Assembly: GCF_033958435.1 (NCBI RefSeq)
Contig: NC_134139.1
Span: 206,691,501-206,755,500 of the forward strand
DNA from: Carettochelys insculpta
Taxonomy: Eukaryota > Chordata > Testudines > Carettochelyidae
DNA: 64,000 nt
Reading direction: 5' to 3'
Position 1 is the first letter of the stretch; every line of letters starts with the position of its first letter. The notes below the pieces were generated by a model that searched no databases, had not been told where the DNA came from, and was given only the letters and a program-made list of their open reading frames with translations. Positions 31,961 to 43,769 of this stretch are shown piece after piece. The translations under genes were made by a program, and so were the position numbers.

Positions 31961-34900
31961 ATGAACATCCTGTGTCTTCTCTTCCCTCTCTTGCTGCTGG
32001 TCCTGATAGCTCCAGGTGAGTCGTAAACACTGGTGTGTGACTAAGCCAGAGCAGGAGCAGCACTTGGCTCTTAGCGTGCTGAAGTCGAAGGGCACCTGGG
32101 CACTGATTCTCGGTCAGTCCCGTGGAGCATTTTTCCTCTGCAAATCTCAAAGCTCTTTACAAAGGATTCCGCTTTTTGCAGAGGGGAGAACTGAGACCCG
32201 AGGGAGAAATCACAGGGCTTGTGCAAAGAACACCCTGCAGGTTTCCAGCCCAGTGTTCCAACCGCTGCTCCCATATTCCCAGGCTGTGTGGAGCGGGATG
32301 ATTACCCTACTGCAGGAGGAGAAAGGGTTAAACTCAGCCCTGGGAGAAAAAGAGCCAGCAGCTGGGGCTTTATTACGGCTGCAGCTATTTAGAGATGAGC
32401 TGGGGCTTTATTAATAGAGAGCCCCTTGTGGGGGGAAGAGAGAGCAGACGCTTGCTCTGGAGCAGGGAGCACCTCGCTGCCAAGAATGTCCCCTTCACAT
32501 GCCCAACCCTTCTCTGCATCCCTCTCAGGCATTGCACAGGGTCAGGACAGGGCTAATGTTTAGAGGTGCATCCACAGAGGTCACTTCCCACCTTGTGTGG
32601 AGGAAAGTAAAGGAGCATTTCACCCCCTCACCATCCAGCTGCTGCCTGCCAGTCGCCAGCTGCTGCCCTCCACCTCTCAGCTGTGAGCTGAGGTAAGCAG
32701 TGAGGTGGCAAAGTTTGCAGATGACACCAAGTTGTTCAGGACAGTCAAAACCAAAACAGATTGTGAAGAACTACAAAAAGATCTCAGCAAACTGAGTGAT
32801 TGGGCAGCAAAATGGCAAATGAAATTTAATGTGGGTAAGTGTCAGGTAATGCATGTTGGAAAAAATAACCCAAATTACACGTACTACATGATGGGGTCAA
32901 ATTTAGCTACGACAGATCAGGAAAGGGATCTTGGAGTTATAGTGGATAGTTCTCTGAAGACATCCACACAATGTGCAGCGGCAGTTAGTAAGGCAAATAG
33001 GATGTTAGGAATTATTAAAAAAGGGATCGATAATAAGACAAAAGATATCATACTTCCCCTATATATAACTATGGTACGCCCACATCTCGAGTACTGAGTG
33101 CAGATGTGGTCTCCTCACCTCAAAAAAGATATATTGGCATTAGAAAAGGTTCAGAAAAGGGCAACTAAGATGATTAGGGGCTTGGAACGGGTTGCATATG
33201 GGGAGAGGCTAGAGAGACTGGGACTTTTCAGTTTGGAAAAGAGGCGATTGAGGGGCGATATGATAGAGGTATATAAAATCATGAATGGTGTGGAGAAAGT
33301 GAATATAGAAAAATTATTTACCTTCTCCCATAATACAAGAACTAGGGGACACCAAATGAAATTGATGGGTAGTAGGTTCAAAACTAATAAAAGGAAATTT
33401 TTCTTCACACAGCGCACAGTCAACCTGTGGAACTCCTTGCCCGAGGAGGCTGTGAAGGCCAGGACTCTATTAGGGTTTAAAAAAGAGCTTGATAAATTTT
33501 TGCAGGTTAGGTCCATAAATGGCTATTAGCCAGGGATAAAGTATGGTGCCCTAGCCTTCAGAACAAGGGCAGGAGATGGATGGCAGGAGATAAATCACTT
33601 GATCATTGTCTTCTGTTCTCCTTCTCTGGGGCACCTGGCATTGGCCACCATCGGCAGATGGGATGCTGGGCTGGATGGACCTTTGGTCTGACCCAGTATG
33701 GCCATTCTTATGTTCTTATGTTCTTATGAGCTCTACAGATCCCTCTGAGTAATTTTCAGCTCTTTTGCAGCCTGTACAGAAACACTGCCCCATGTCAATT
33801 GATTTCAGTTGCCTGGGATTTATTATATAGGAAGATACAGCCGAAAGAGAACCTGCTGCAGAAGGTTATAAAAAAGAAGCTACAACTATTTGGACATATT
33901 TGCAGAGTGAAAGGCGAATCAAAAATCAAGACCTTAGTATTTGACATAATGGATGGTTTGCATAGGAGAGGCAGACCCCACAGAGAATGGATAGATGATG
34001 TAGTAGACTGGTGCAGAGCTGGTCTACAGAAACTAAGCCACTCTGCACTGGACAGGGAATGATGGAAGGAAATAATGAGAGAGGCACCAGACACCAATGG
34101 GCACTGAGCCCACGGTTATTGATGATGATGATGATGATGATGAGACAGGGCCAAAACACAGCTGGAGCTAAAATAAGAAAGAGGCTCATAATGAAACCTG
34201 TTTAGTTTTAGTCTTTGAGTGATAAAAGGGAAACAGACAAACCAATTCAGGCAGGGCTCTGGGAAGGCTGTGTAGCTTCTTGGATAGAATATGCTACCCC
34301 CTCTTCTTACTTCCCCACAGCTGTGACAGTCCAGCTCCTGATTAGCAAGGTCCTGTCAGCTATATTAGTAACAGAGAGGGAGCCGTGCTAGTCTATATAC
34401 TATCAAAACAAAAAACCAATAAAGTAGCACTTTAAAGACTAACAAAATAATTTGTCAGGTGAGCTTTCATTGGAGAGACCCACTTCTCCAGACCATAGCC
34501 ATGTCAGAACAGCTATATGTTCAGCTTTCAGCTATATGTGAGCCTTTTTTCCTATGGAACAGATTAACCACAGCCCTGCTTTCCTGTATTCCTACAATAA
34601 TTACAAACTTTGGTTGCTGTATTTCAGCTATTCCCACATTTCATACACACACAGCTGGGGCTGGGTCACAAGTTGATTACAATGAGGAAAACATGGCGTC
34701 TGCAGAAGACCTAGCGAAGCAGAGGCAAGGTGTATTTACACACACATACAGCGTCTCTGTTCTTCCAGCCTGTTGCCAGGAAAGTATTCCACATCGGTTA
34801 CACCACATCTGGAAAATTGTGTCCAGGTATAGCCACTCCCCCCCCCATTACAAAAAGGAGGTGGATGCATTGGAGAGGGTCCAGCAGAGAGCAACAAAAA

Positions 34901-36028
34901 TGAGTAGAGGGCTGGTGGAGAGGCTGAGGGATTTGCACTTATTTAGTCGACAGAACAGTGAAGGGGGAATCTGATAGCATCCTTGAACTACCTGAAGGGG
35001 GTTACAAAGAGGATGGAGAGAGTCTGTTCTCAGTGGTGACAGACGATAGAACAAGGACCAATGGTCTCAAGTTGCAGTGGGAGAGGTGTACGCTGGATAT
35101 TAGGAAAAAGTATTTCACCAGGCGGGTAGTGAAGCATTGGAATGTGTTACCTGAGAGGTGGTGAATTCTCCATCCTTAGAGGTTTTAAAGTCCTGTCTGG
35201 GAGGCTGAGTTGGGGTTGGTCCTGCTTTGGGCAGGGAGCTGGACTAGATGACCTCCAGAGGTCCCTTCCAGTGCTAGGATTCTATGATTCCTTCAGACTC
35301 TCTTTACATGTGAAATCACATGGTTAGTCAAGCCAATACAAATCTGTGTGTAGATGAGACCTGACACTTGTGGTTTTTGTGGTTCATCCCTCCTTGCAGT
35401 GAAATTCTGTGTTGATTTTCCATCTCCTGGTGGTATTGTAGCTGTCCCGCTGTTTGCACCATGTAGAAAAGTTAAGACTTTGCCAGCTTTGTGCATAGCT
35501 GATCTGTGCAACCTAGCATTCTCCTTTCTTCTGCGCCACCTGCTACCATGTTCTGTCATGTCTCGTCCATGTCCCTGTTCTGCAACCGGCCTAGGCAGCT
35601 CCTGCACTCACCCAAAGTCCATTGTCTTTGACTGGGCTCCAGAAGGATTCAGAAGTCAGCAGCTAGGAAGTTGGGGAAACTGAGAAATACTTATCTATAC
35701 TCTTTCCTCAAGGGGCCATTTCCCTATTCCATAACTACACTGAAGTCTTGATGCGGAATCACTGATTGCTATTCATGCTAACATTCACAGGGGAAGTATT
35801 TTCTTCTGGACAGCAGTTGGCCAATCACCCCATCTCCCATCCCCTAGCACCTGTGAATAAAAACAACCTCTTCTCTCTGCAGGAAATGGGAACCTTTTAA
35901 GTTGGATAGACTCAATGGCTTGCAAGAAGAAGCACGGCAGGTGCAGGAAAGCTTTCTGCTTTCTGAACGAGAGGCAGATCGGGAAGTGCGCCTTCCATAA
36001 ACGGTTTTGCTGCGAAAGGAAGAAATAA
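31961..36028 (+). CDS. Beta-defensin, 66 aa, strongly cationic (two coding exons)
   Basis: Coding exon 1 is 31961-32015 (55 nt, GTGAGT donor) and encodes signal peptide [18 protein letters not shown]. Coding exon 2 is 35883-36028 (146 nt, TAA stop), after a CTTCTCTCTGCAG acceptor. Exon 2 reads [13 protein letters not shown], then [35 protein letters not shown], the exact beta-defensin spacing. K+R minus D+E after the signal peptide is +10, the most basic in the window. The leader exon starts after CCCACACAG (31940), so a noncoding exon is expected further upstream; I did not find it. The 3,867-bp intron carries a repeat shared with 20.9 kb, a young CR1, a LINE 3' end, a PLE terminus and a second CR1. 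The stop codon lies inside an AATAAA hexamer (36024-36029). GNG after the signal is shared with the 2.3 kb gene. Confidence 0.95.
32300..32692 (+). repeat. Unnamed repeat shared with 20.9 kb
   Basis: GTCCCCTTCACATGC, GGTCAGGACAGGGC and CACCCCCTCACCATCCA match 20868-21030 in order. A short [13 protein letters not shown] frame here is part of this repeat, not a defensin. Confidence 0.5.
32693..33730 (+). mobile_element. CR1 LINE, young, 5'-truncated
   Basis: Nearly identical to 4868-5900. It begins at GGTAAGCAGTGAGGTGGCAA, contains [20 protein letters not shown] and runs through the CR1 C-terminus. A TGA at 33095-33097 splits the frame in two. It ends with TTCTTATG repeats. Confidence 0.96.
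33790..34145 (+). mobile_element. Non-LTR retrotransposon 3' end with (GAT)n tail
   Basis: Encodes a LINE C-terminus: [46 protein letters not shown]. It ends in a GATGATGATGATGATGATG tail. The same element type lies at 51.6-51.93 kb. The family is not CR1; RTE-like or similar is my best guess. Confidence 0.75.
34362..34505 (-). mobile_element. Penelope-like element terminus
   Basis: AACAGAGAGGGAGCCGTGCT, AGTAGCACTTTAAAGACTAA and a degraded core (GGTGAGCTTTCATTGGAGAG). Confidence 0.85.
34760..35292 (+). mobile_element. CR1 LINE 3' fragment
   Basis: GGATGCATTGGAGAGGGTCC, GGTCTCAAGTTGCAGTGGGA, and a terminus GTGCTAGGATTCTATGATTC. The frame is interrupted. Confidence 0.9.
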
Positions 36029-36029
36029 A
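36024..36029 (+). terminator. AATAAA overlapping the stop codon
   Basis: The TAA stop (36026-36028) lies within AATAAA. I see no other AATAAA or ATTAAA before the PLE at 36.23 kb, so this may be the working signal, giving a 3' UTR of only a few tens of bases. That use is inference. Confidence 0.4.
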
Positions 36030-36224
36030 GAACCTGCAGACCTGAGAGCTAAGAAAGATCCAGCTGAGATATGGAGTCTCCAGAGAGAAGACAGTGTAAC
36101 AGGAGGCCTGGTGGCATCAAAAGCGAACAAATGCAATTCTCTGTTTGATACAACCTATTGCTACTTCCTCTTGCTTTCATTTCAAGTAAAACTCATGGCT
36201 GGGATGGTGATGTGTGATGTTTCC

Positions 36225-36430
36225 TAAAAATAGAGAAGTCCTGTGGCACCTTAAAGACTAACAGATTTTTTGGAGCATAAACTTCGGTGGGCAAAGACCT
36301 GCTTCATCAGATGCATGTGACAAAGTGTGTCTTTGTCCACGAAAGCTTATGCTCCAAAAAAATCCGTTAGTCTCTAAGGTGCCACAGAACTTCTCCTTGC
36401 TTTTGCGATACAGACTGCCACACTCTTACC
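36225..36430. mobile_element. Penelope-like element foldback
   Basis: Left arm AGTCCTGTGGCACCTTAAAG and right arm CTCTAAGGTGCCACAGAACT are in inverted orientation, with two ribozyme-like cores that are both altered (GAAG in place of GAAA on the left, GTGACAA on the right). Confidence 0.88.
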
Positions 36431-36529
36431 TGACAAGTGATGTTCTCTGGTACGGTGGAAATTATTTTATTGATAATCCCATACTCTGGCTCCCCATGAA
36501 ACTTGGAACCTGAAGTCAGACCTTTGCAC

Positions 36530-36738
36530 GTGGCCCTTATGCACATATCTCATAGGACCTCAAGAGGTCATGGAGTCCAGTCCCCTGCCCTCATGGCAGG
36601 ACCAAGCCTCATCCCTGGCAGTTTTTTTTTTTTTAAATCTATTTGACCCAGATGCACAAATGGTCTCCTCAAGGATTGAGCTCACAACCATGAGTTTACA
36701 AGGCCCGTGCTCAAACTCATTAGTTATCCCTGCCCTCT
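36530..36738 (-). mobile_element. tRNA-derived SINE with CR1-like tail
   Basis: ATCTCATAGGACCTCAAGAG, TCAAGGATTGAGCTCACAAC and GTGCTCAAACTCATTAG; a reverse copy. Confidence 0.75.
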
Positions 36739-37054
36739 GGGAGCTACAATATGCGAGCTCTGCAAAGGGGAATTTCCATAAGAAATGTTCATTATTGGCC
36801 AAAAAAAAAGAGGAAAGTGTTCATTGAAAAAAAACACAAAAGATTATTTAGGCTGCAAAGTTTCACTTTTCAGTTATGTTTCTTGCAGCTTTGACGCTCC
36901 TTCCTCCGCCAGTATGCATCATTTGGCTTGTGCCCAATTGGCAAAGCAATCCGGTGAGGCTCTTACGTATTCTTCCATATCATTGACAAAAACGTTAAAC
37001 AGAATAGGGCCCAGTACTGAAGACTGCGGGACTCCTCTGGCCTTCTTCCCTGTA

Positions 37055-37232
37055 AGCAGTGCATTTGAGTGGCTGCCCAGAAGAAACTGAAATGCCGCCC
37101 AGCTGATTAGCCATGTGCCCATAGCTGGCAGCGTGTGTTTCTGTGGGTGGTGCACATCCACACATCTTGGTTCACATAATAAAATTTATTCTGCACATGG
37201 ACAGAAAAAATTAGAGGAAACACTGCCCCTGG
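37055..37232 (+). repeat. Dispersed repeat family A, copy 4
   Basis: GCCGCCCAGCTGATTAGCC, GTGTGTTTCTGTGGGTGGTG and ATAATAAAATTTATTCTGC; same order as at 3.2 kb. Confidence 0.6.
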
Positions 37233-38138
37233 GTAACAAAACCTACACGTGGAGGCCTAGTCATTTGCCAGGTTTTAATATGTTCAGTGTGTGTGTTTGG
37301 TGGGATATTCTACCTACTGCTACTCGGATGCTCCCTCCTGGCTGCCTGCGCTGTGAGGTCAAAGCCCTTTTGTGTTGTCCCTCCATCTTTCTCTGCTCTG
37401 CAGCCCCTCTCTCCCTCACTGTGGAATTCCACCTTCTCCCTCATGTTCACCTCTGCTGGCCTTTCTGTGCCAGCGCTCAGACTGCAGAAATGGATTACAG
37501 TCTCCTGAAATCGTCTCAGGAATGGTACCTCCTCCTGGACGTCCTGGGAAATAGCCCACCAGCTCAACGCCCTTCGGTCTGGCATGATGTCCTCCTCTGT
37601 GCTTCATAAATGACTGAGTAAAGGAGCAGGGAGGGGCTGGACTCTACACACTGTCTCTCTGTCTACGTGTGTGTTAAGCGCTTCACAACTATTGTGTGTC
37701 TCTGTCTGTGTTTAGAATGTAAACCGGAAGCTTCACATGTTTGGGGGTGGAGTTCTGGGAACGTGGCGTGTTTAAGTAACTGGGGCATCTCAGAGGTCAG
37801 TGCTGGGCCTGGGGGGTCAGGCAGGTGGGATCTCCAGGAAGTGGGAGCAGGCTGAGAGTCGGGGCCAGGAAGCATACCAGTGGGGCAGGGCACAGCAACA
37901 ATTGGAATTGCAGGGGGTCTGAAGACCATAGAACCAAACTGTAAGCTGGAAACCACTTCAAGCTAGGGGTGCTACAGCATCCCCTGAACCCCTACTTCCA
38001 GCACTTGTGTGGAGGAGTCCAGAGGGGGAACAAAGTTGAGGGCTGCTGAGATCCAGGGAGCTTAAAACACGCCACAGTCCAGAGAGCCGTAGGCTAGGCT
38101 CACCCTCATAGGGATCCATTGGATGGCCCAGCCAGACG
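37233..38138. other. Unassigned upstream region
   Basis: C/T-rich sequence with long open frames on both strands. One contains CLRCEVKALLCC but lacks the x9 spacing of a defensin. No gene is supported. Confidence 0.4.
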
Positions 38139-38139
38139 C

Positions 38140-38458
38140 ACGACAGCCGTGTGCTGAATGATTGATTACCAATTGTACGTGGGAAAGGATAAGCCCTGCC
38201 TGGCTGCAGATGAGAGTTGGCAAACAGCCTTGACCATTGGACATACACAATAGCATTGGTAAACCTCGCTCCAGAACTCCGTATTGTTGACCTCTGAGGA
38301 AAGAAACAATGGGAAAAATTCTAGGCTAATCACATGACTGATTTCAGCCAATCAAGAGAGGATTTTCTGCTCGCCCGTGACAACAGCTGCCGAATGAGCT
38401 GGATGTCTCTGTTGACAGCGGCAACAGTTTCAGAGCAACAGTAAAAGGGTGTGAGCAG
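38140..38458 (+). promoter_or_regulatory. Promoter and noncoding first exon of the 39.8 kb defensin
   Basis: Contains ACCATTGG, GTATTGTTGACCTCTGAGG, AACAATGGG, then CAGCCAATCAAGAGAGGATTT (a CCAAT box 5' of a GATTTT element, as in the 27.87 and 45.16 kb promoters). It ends GTGTGAGCAG before a GTAAAT donor at 38459. The same string of elements recurs at 47.3-47.77 kb. The noncoding exon is inferred from the donor and the acceptor at 39814. Confidence 0.55.
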
Positions 38459-39039
38459 GTAAATGAAGCTCCAGTCATGTCTTAGGCCCCTGTAGGACAT
38501 TTTGAGTGCAATCCAGACTAGTAAAGTATTGTGTCACTGTCCACGCTGCAGCTTTGGTGTCTTAAGTGCTAGCCAGGACACCAACAGCTCTCGGACAAGC
38601 CTGAAGATCACAGCCTGGCTTCCACTGCCCGGTTGCTGCCTTCAGTGTGACTCCAACAACTTCCAGTCCTGAATTTCCCCCAGACTGGCTCCCTGCAGCA
38701 CCCAGCCCTTTCATGCTCGGAGCAGGTGTTTCATTGACGGCTCCTTCAAAGACAAAGAAACAGCAGCTGACTGGTATTATCAATCATTTCAGTTCAAGCA
38801 AAGCACTGGGCTGGTTTAGAGAAAAGCAAAACAAGGTCATTCTGCAAAACAGGCTTGAGCTAAAGCGTTTTTAAGTGCATTCAAACACATGGGATACAAA
38901 CACCATGGGTTACAAAGAAGGAAAAGTACAAATCCACTTTCTACTGGGGAAGATCTAAAGTTAGAAGCCACGGTCTTTGTTCAAGGGAGTTTGCTCACCA
39001 ATCTTCACTGGCCAGCCACAGAAAATGTAAACATACAGA

Positions 39040-39335
39040 AACATAGAACTGAAAGGAACCTTGAGAGGTCACCAAGTCCAGTACCCTGCATTCATGGCAG
39101 GACCAAGCACCACCTAGACCATCTCGGACAGATGTACAACTAACCTCATTTTCAAAATCTCCAATGATGGAGATTCTGTAGCCTGCCTAGGCAATTTATT
39201 CCGATGTTTAATGACAATGACAGAAAGTTTTTTTCTAATGCCCTCCCTTGCTGCAATTTAAACCCATTGCTTCTTGTCCTATCTTCAGAGGCAAAGGAGA
39301 ATAATTTTTCTCCCTTCTCCTTGTAACATCCTTTT
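39040..39335 (-). mobile_element. CR1 LINE 3' tip
   Basis: ACATAGAACTGAAAGGAACC through CTTCTCCTTGTAACATCC, a reverse CR1 terminus in the presumed first intron of the 39.8 kb defensin. Confidence 0.88.
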
Positions 39336-39843
39336 AGGTACTTGAAACAGAGCTCTTTTACCCTGTCTCCTGTGGATACCAGGCTGCCTGATATAGAATT
39401 CAGGCTGTCTGTCCTCCTGCTGCTTTTTACAATACAAATGATTTCTTTCTGCAGCTGTGGGAATAAATTAATAACCTGTTGAATCTGGTCACACCTGCTT
39501 TGAGAAATTGGCCTCTTTTCCTGTGTCTGGAGAAAACCTGTATATTGACACCCTTGACATGCCTGGCTTAAACACACTTTAGTGACATACTTTCAGCACA
39601 TCTGAATAATCCCTCATGGCTGACTGTAGATGCATCCGGTAAGAATATTAATGCTCGATGAGTTATTAGCTTGGCACTGACATAGTACACAACACCGTGG
39701 AGATGCAGAGAATAACAATAACAAGCGCCTTGCCTTCTGCCATGGGATTGCCCTAAGGGTCATGCCTGCTGTACTGTAATTTCACTCTGCCTTCACCTCT
39801 GTGTGTCCTCTAGTGGCTCTAAGATCCCCGCTGGTCTTCACCC

Positions 39844-41190
39844 ATGAGGCTCTTTTACTGTCTGTTTGCTGCTCTTCTTTGGATTGCCCTAGTTGCGCCA
39901 GGTAAGATGTAAATGCAACAATGCTCATGAATGGGTTATCTGCAGGAACGCAACCTGGGAACCTCCAGAGCGAAAAGCATGAGGCCCTCCTGCCTGAGCT
40001 GAACCGGTAATTCTAGGAGCTTGGGAGCGGTAGAAAAGCCTGATGTGTTATGAGTGATGGAGCTGCTGCAGGGGGACCAGGAGACAAATGGAGTAGTGCT
40101 CATTAGATAACCCTTAGAGCCACATGTCAGTTTCAATCCATAAAGACCTCTGGAAATATTCTGTTTCCATTTGCCTACATTGCTTAGAATCCCAGGCTGT
40201 CTTCTGAGTCTGCCAAAGCCTGAACTCTCATCTGGCAGCCTGGCTGCATGGGCAGCAGTTCAGGTGTCCCCCCAGGTTGCCTAACCTTGGAAACGGCTTT
40301 TGTTTAGCAATACCTAGGTCTGTCGAATCAGGCAGCTTACAAGTCATGAAGCCTTGTGGAAGAGTCGATTGCTACCAGGATTTTTTTTTTTAAATGCTAC
40401 ATTGGTGTGTCTTTGAGCCAGAGGAGGTTCTGGTAGCTGCAGTTTACTTAATATTGACTGTAAATGGCTGGTAACGGGGAACGTTTGCCTTGACGTAATG
40501 TTTTCCTCCCTCCCAGAGTAGGTGAATAATGGAAAACAATGGTTCAGAAACATTTTGGCAGAATATTTGGTTGTATCATGTCTGCTCCCCCTTGGATTTT
40601 TAGTGGTTCATAAGTGCATAAGGACTGGAGATTGTCACCATTACACAGAGGCAAGCCTAGCCAAAAAATTAATGTTATAAATAATGTCTGACATACTCTA
40701 GCCAAGTCTCCTGTTTCTGCTTCAACTGATGACTGAGCCTGGTGTAGATGCTTGCAGCATCGTCATCAGCTCTGGCTGGAGGGAGAGGTTCTAGATTCAG
40801 ATATTCTAAAGGAGGAGCAAGAAGCGGAGGACACTAAGAAAGAAGCCAGTTCCTACCTGCTGCTGGACAAAGAGAGGTACAAACACGTGGTCTATGAGAA
40901 GTCCACTCACAGGTTGTAGAATTTTGTGAGGGACTATGGGCCATATTTGCCAAGACGTTCTGTTGCCTAAAGATGCAAGTGGGAGTCTATCCGGATTTTC
41001 CTAAGTGCCTATGTGTCTACTCACCTTCCTTCCAATGGGAATTAGTTACCCATGTGCTTCTGGAAATCCCATTAGACTCCTATCTACATGTTTGGGTTCT
41101 GGAACACCTTAAAAATCTCCTTCTAATGTACCAATTCGATGGGTGGGATATATAATTTAGATAGCTAGATAGATAGATGGGGTGTATGGG

Positions 41191-41224
<34 letters not shown>

Positions 41225-41845
41225 AAATAATGGATGGGATTCTTCTAGTAAGTGACAATGGTCCTGATTTTCACATCTTGCATTTGCAAATGTCTTTGTA
41301 AGATTTTGGTCTCTATGTTTGATCTCTTTCTGATCTGGACTATTTACTTAAAATCACAAATATTTTGCTCTACTTTACACATGGCTCAGATTTATTCTAT
41401 CTCTCTGTTGAGCCGGCGTCTTCTTCTTGCATCTTGGTGCTGTACATTTAAAGTCTTAATCACAGAAAGAGATGGAAGAGAGGGGCAATGGGGTGCAGCA
41501 CGAGGTCCATCACAGGTAAGCCTGTCTTCGCTGCATCGCACCTGCAAATTCTCTGTAAACTAGTCACTAACAATGCCTGTTGCCAGCAGATCTGCTTCTG
41601 AGATGTGATAATTACGCTGCTGGGAGATTTGCAGCCTCCCTAAGGCTGTTTCCCAAGGAGGACTAAATGCAGCTTAGACGCTGACAAATCAATCTGCTCT
41701 GTGTGCAGGCAAAGGCATGCATCCAGATGCTGTCCGCTGCAGAAACAAGGACGGAGTATGCCGGTTTGACAGCTGTTATTACAACGAGGTGGAGATTGCC
41801 ACCTGCTATCATCGGACAATGAAATGCTGCAGAGAGAGGGATTAG
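39844..41845 (+). CDS. Beta-defensin, 64 aa (two coding exons)
   Basis: Coding exon 1 is 39844-39901 (58 nt, GTAAG donor) and encodes signal peptide MRLFYCLFAALLWIALVAP. Coding exon 2 is 41709-41845 (137 nt, TAG stop), after a TCTGTGTGCAG acceptor. Exon 2 opens GKGMHPDAVR and has C-RNKDGV-C-RFDS-C-YYNEVEIAT-C-YHRTMK-CC-RERD, the exact beta-defensin spacing. K+R minus D+E after the signal peptide is +2. The CRxDxC, EVxIxTC and YHxTMxCC parts are shared with the 25.5 and 47 kb genes, so the three form a subfamily. Exon lengths are identical in all three. The leader begins after a CTCTAG acceptor (exon from 39814). The 1,807-bp intron contains a GATA microsatellite but no recognised mobile element. 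A poly(A) signal follows at 41926. Confidence 0.96.
41157..41225. repeat. (GATA)n microsatellite
   Basis: Interrupted ATAGATAGATAG runs in the intron of the 39.8 kb defensin. Confidence 0.95.
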
Positions 41846-41925
41846 AATAGATCAAGAACCCTGACAGCTGGAGCTCACCTTTCTGTTTGCATTAAAAACA
41901 AACTGGTGCTAAATCACGTCTCTGG

Positions 41926-41931
41926 AATAAA
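41926..41931 (+). terminator. Poly(A) signal AATAAA
   Basis: Canonical hexamer 81 nt after the stop of the 39.8 kb defensin. Confidence 0.75.
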
Positions 41932-42049
41932 AGCACGAGTCCCTCCAGGGGCGCACATGGCCTGTTTTCTCTTCTCCCTTTTGCTACAAAGACCCAGGTG
42001 CAATGTGGAAATTCAGATTGGTTTCCAGGAACCATTTCTTTAATAAGGT

Positions 42050-42685
42050 ACTGACCACAGCTCAGCCTCACTTGTACCTTAGCTACTCACAGGGCCCCAG
42101 TCTCTGAGCGCTATAGAATTTTAAGTATCAGAGAGGTTGCCCTGGGTAGGCAACACGGGATGGGAAATGAAGCTGGCCCACCCCAGCCGACTTTAACTCC
42201 TGGGATGTTCCCATGAAGCACGTGGCCAAAATGTTCATCCTGAGGGGCTGCCAGCCAGACCCCAGAGCGACTGGCTCTTTTAGAGGTGCTGAGTGCCCCA
42301 CTGAGTGCCCTGGGAGTGACAGGTGCTCAGACCCTCTGCAAATCAAGTCAGTGATACCCAGGCGCCCAAGGACAAAAGCAGGTGTTTGGCCCCAGCCAGC
42401 ACAGCCTGAGGACTGTGTGTTGAGAAGCCAAAGCACAGGGCTCATCCAGACACTGAGACCCTTCTTGGATAGCTCACGGCTAGGCTGCATGTCACAAAAG
42501 CCCCCAGGCATCTGCCAGGATCCAACAATGACAGCTTCAGGGGGCCCACAGATGTTTCCCTGCCATTGTGGGTGCAGGCTGCAGAGGGGGCTTGGATTCC
42601 TGCTAGCAGGTCCCACCTTCATAGGGCCCACCCCAGGATGCCTTCTGCAGGAGCAGGGAGCCAAGCAGACTCCAACAGGACAGGC
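42050..42685. other. Unassigned intergenic DNA
   Basis: Open frames on both strands but no recognisable product, repeat or splice structure. Confidence 0.4.
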
Positions 42686-42689
42686 TATT

Positions 42690-43030
42690 TCCCCAGAAGG
42701 GTAGTGAAATCTCCATCCCTAGATGCCTTTAAGTCCCTGGATAGGATGATTTGGAATAGAGATACACATTTCCCTAGAACTGGAAGGTCACGTAGCCCAG
42801 TCCCCTGCCTTCTTGGGAGGACCGAACACCACCCCAATGGCTATTTGCTACAATCAGCCCCCTCAAGGGTTGAGCTCACAACCCTAGATTTAGCAGGCCA
42901 ATGCTCAAACCACTGAGCTATCCCTGTCTCAATTTAGTCAGGGTTGATCCTGCTTTGGGTAGAGGGCTGCACTAGATGACCTCCTGAGGTCCCTTCCAGC
43001 CGTGGGTTCTACAATTCTATGATTCTAATC
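42690..43030 (+). mobile_element. CR1 3' tip with a nested SINE
   Basis: The CR1 terminus starts at GGTAGTGAAATCTCCATCCC, is interrupted at about 42757-42930 by a reverse tRNA-type SINE (CTAGAACTGGAAGGTCACG to ATGCTCAAACCACTGAGC), and resumes at TCAGGGTTGATCCTGCTTTG, ending in TTCTATGATTCT. Confidence 0.88.
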
Positions 43031-43142
43031 CCAGTCCTCCGCTCCAACTGGTTCGGTCCAGGTACCCCAGTAACTAACATATCAGAGGGGGCTGGGTAGG
43101 CCTGAGGTGCCTGGCTGTCTGGGTACTCACTTACCAGGGTGC

Positions 43143-43256
43143 AAATCATAGAATCCTAGGGCTGGAAGGGATCTCAGGAGGTCACCTAGTCCAGCCCCCC
43201 TGCTTCAAGCAGGGTTAACCCCAACTAAGTCATCCCAGCCAGGACCTTGTCAAGGT
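43143..43256 (-). mobile_element. CR1 LINE 3' tip
   Basis: AAATCATAGAATCCTAGGGC to CCAGCCAGGACCTTGTCAAG; reverse terminus. Confidence 0.9.
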
Positions 43257-43769
43257 GTGTGCTGCTTTCTTTGGGGGACACTAAATTTCAGTCTCCCCCC
43301 CACCCACCATACCAGGCTCCCAGTTCAACCACTTGCTGATGTTCCCTCTTCTCGGAAGGGACCCCCAGGTGTACTCAGCTGGGGGCCCTCCCATTTTTGT
43401 GACCCACTCAGCACAGCGGCTGGTGTCACCAGGAATCGTGGTCTCCTCGGACTCCACTCTGCTCTGCCACATGTTAGCAGATGCCCAGTGAGCCGGAGGG
43501 GCAGCAGGTCTGCATGTCAATGCCCTTGTGATCATGCCCTCAGAGCCTGCACACACAGCCTCTGCAGCTGAAAAAGGGCAGATCTCTGCTGCATTAGCTG
43601 TTCCCCACCCTGTCCCAATCTCAGCTTTGCCAGGCGAGTGGCAACCCAAAAGCAATCATTCTGGGTCATCACTGAGTAGGCAGAAGGACCACCCCTGTGC
43701 AGGCCTTCTTCATGCATTGGTTTTTAATTGGCAATGTCTGTAGATCACTCCATCCTGGGACAAACTGAA

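Noticed and set aside
32610..32690. Plus-strand cysteine-rich frame with CC-x6-CC
   Set aside because: It lacks the x9 and x4 spacings and belongs to a repeat also present at 20.9 kb.
37340..37400. CLRCEVKALLCC in an open frame
   Set aside because: The C-x6-CC fits but there is no cysteine ten residues earlier and no acceptor in phase.
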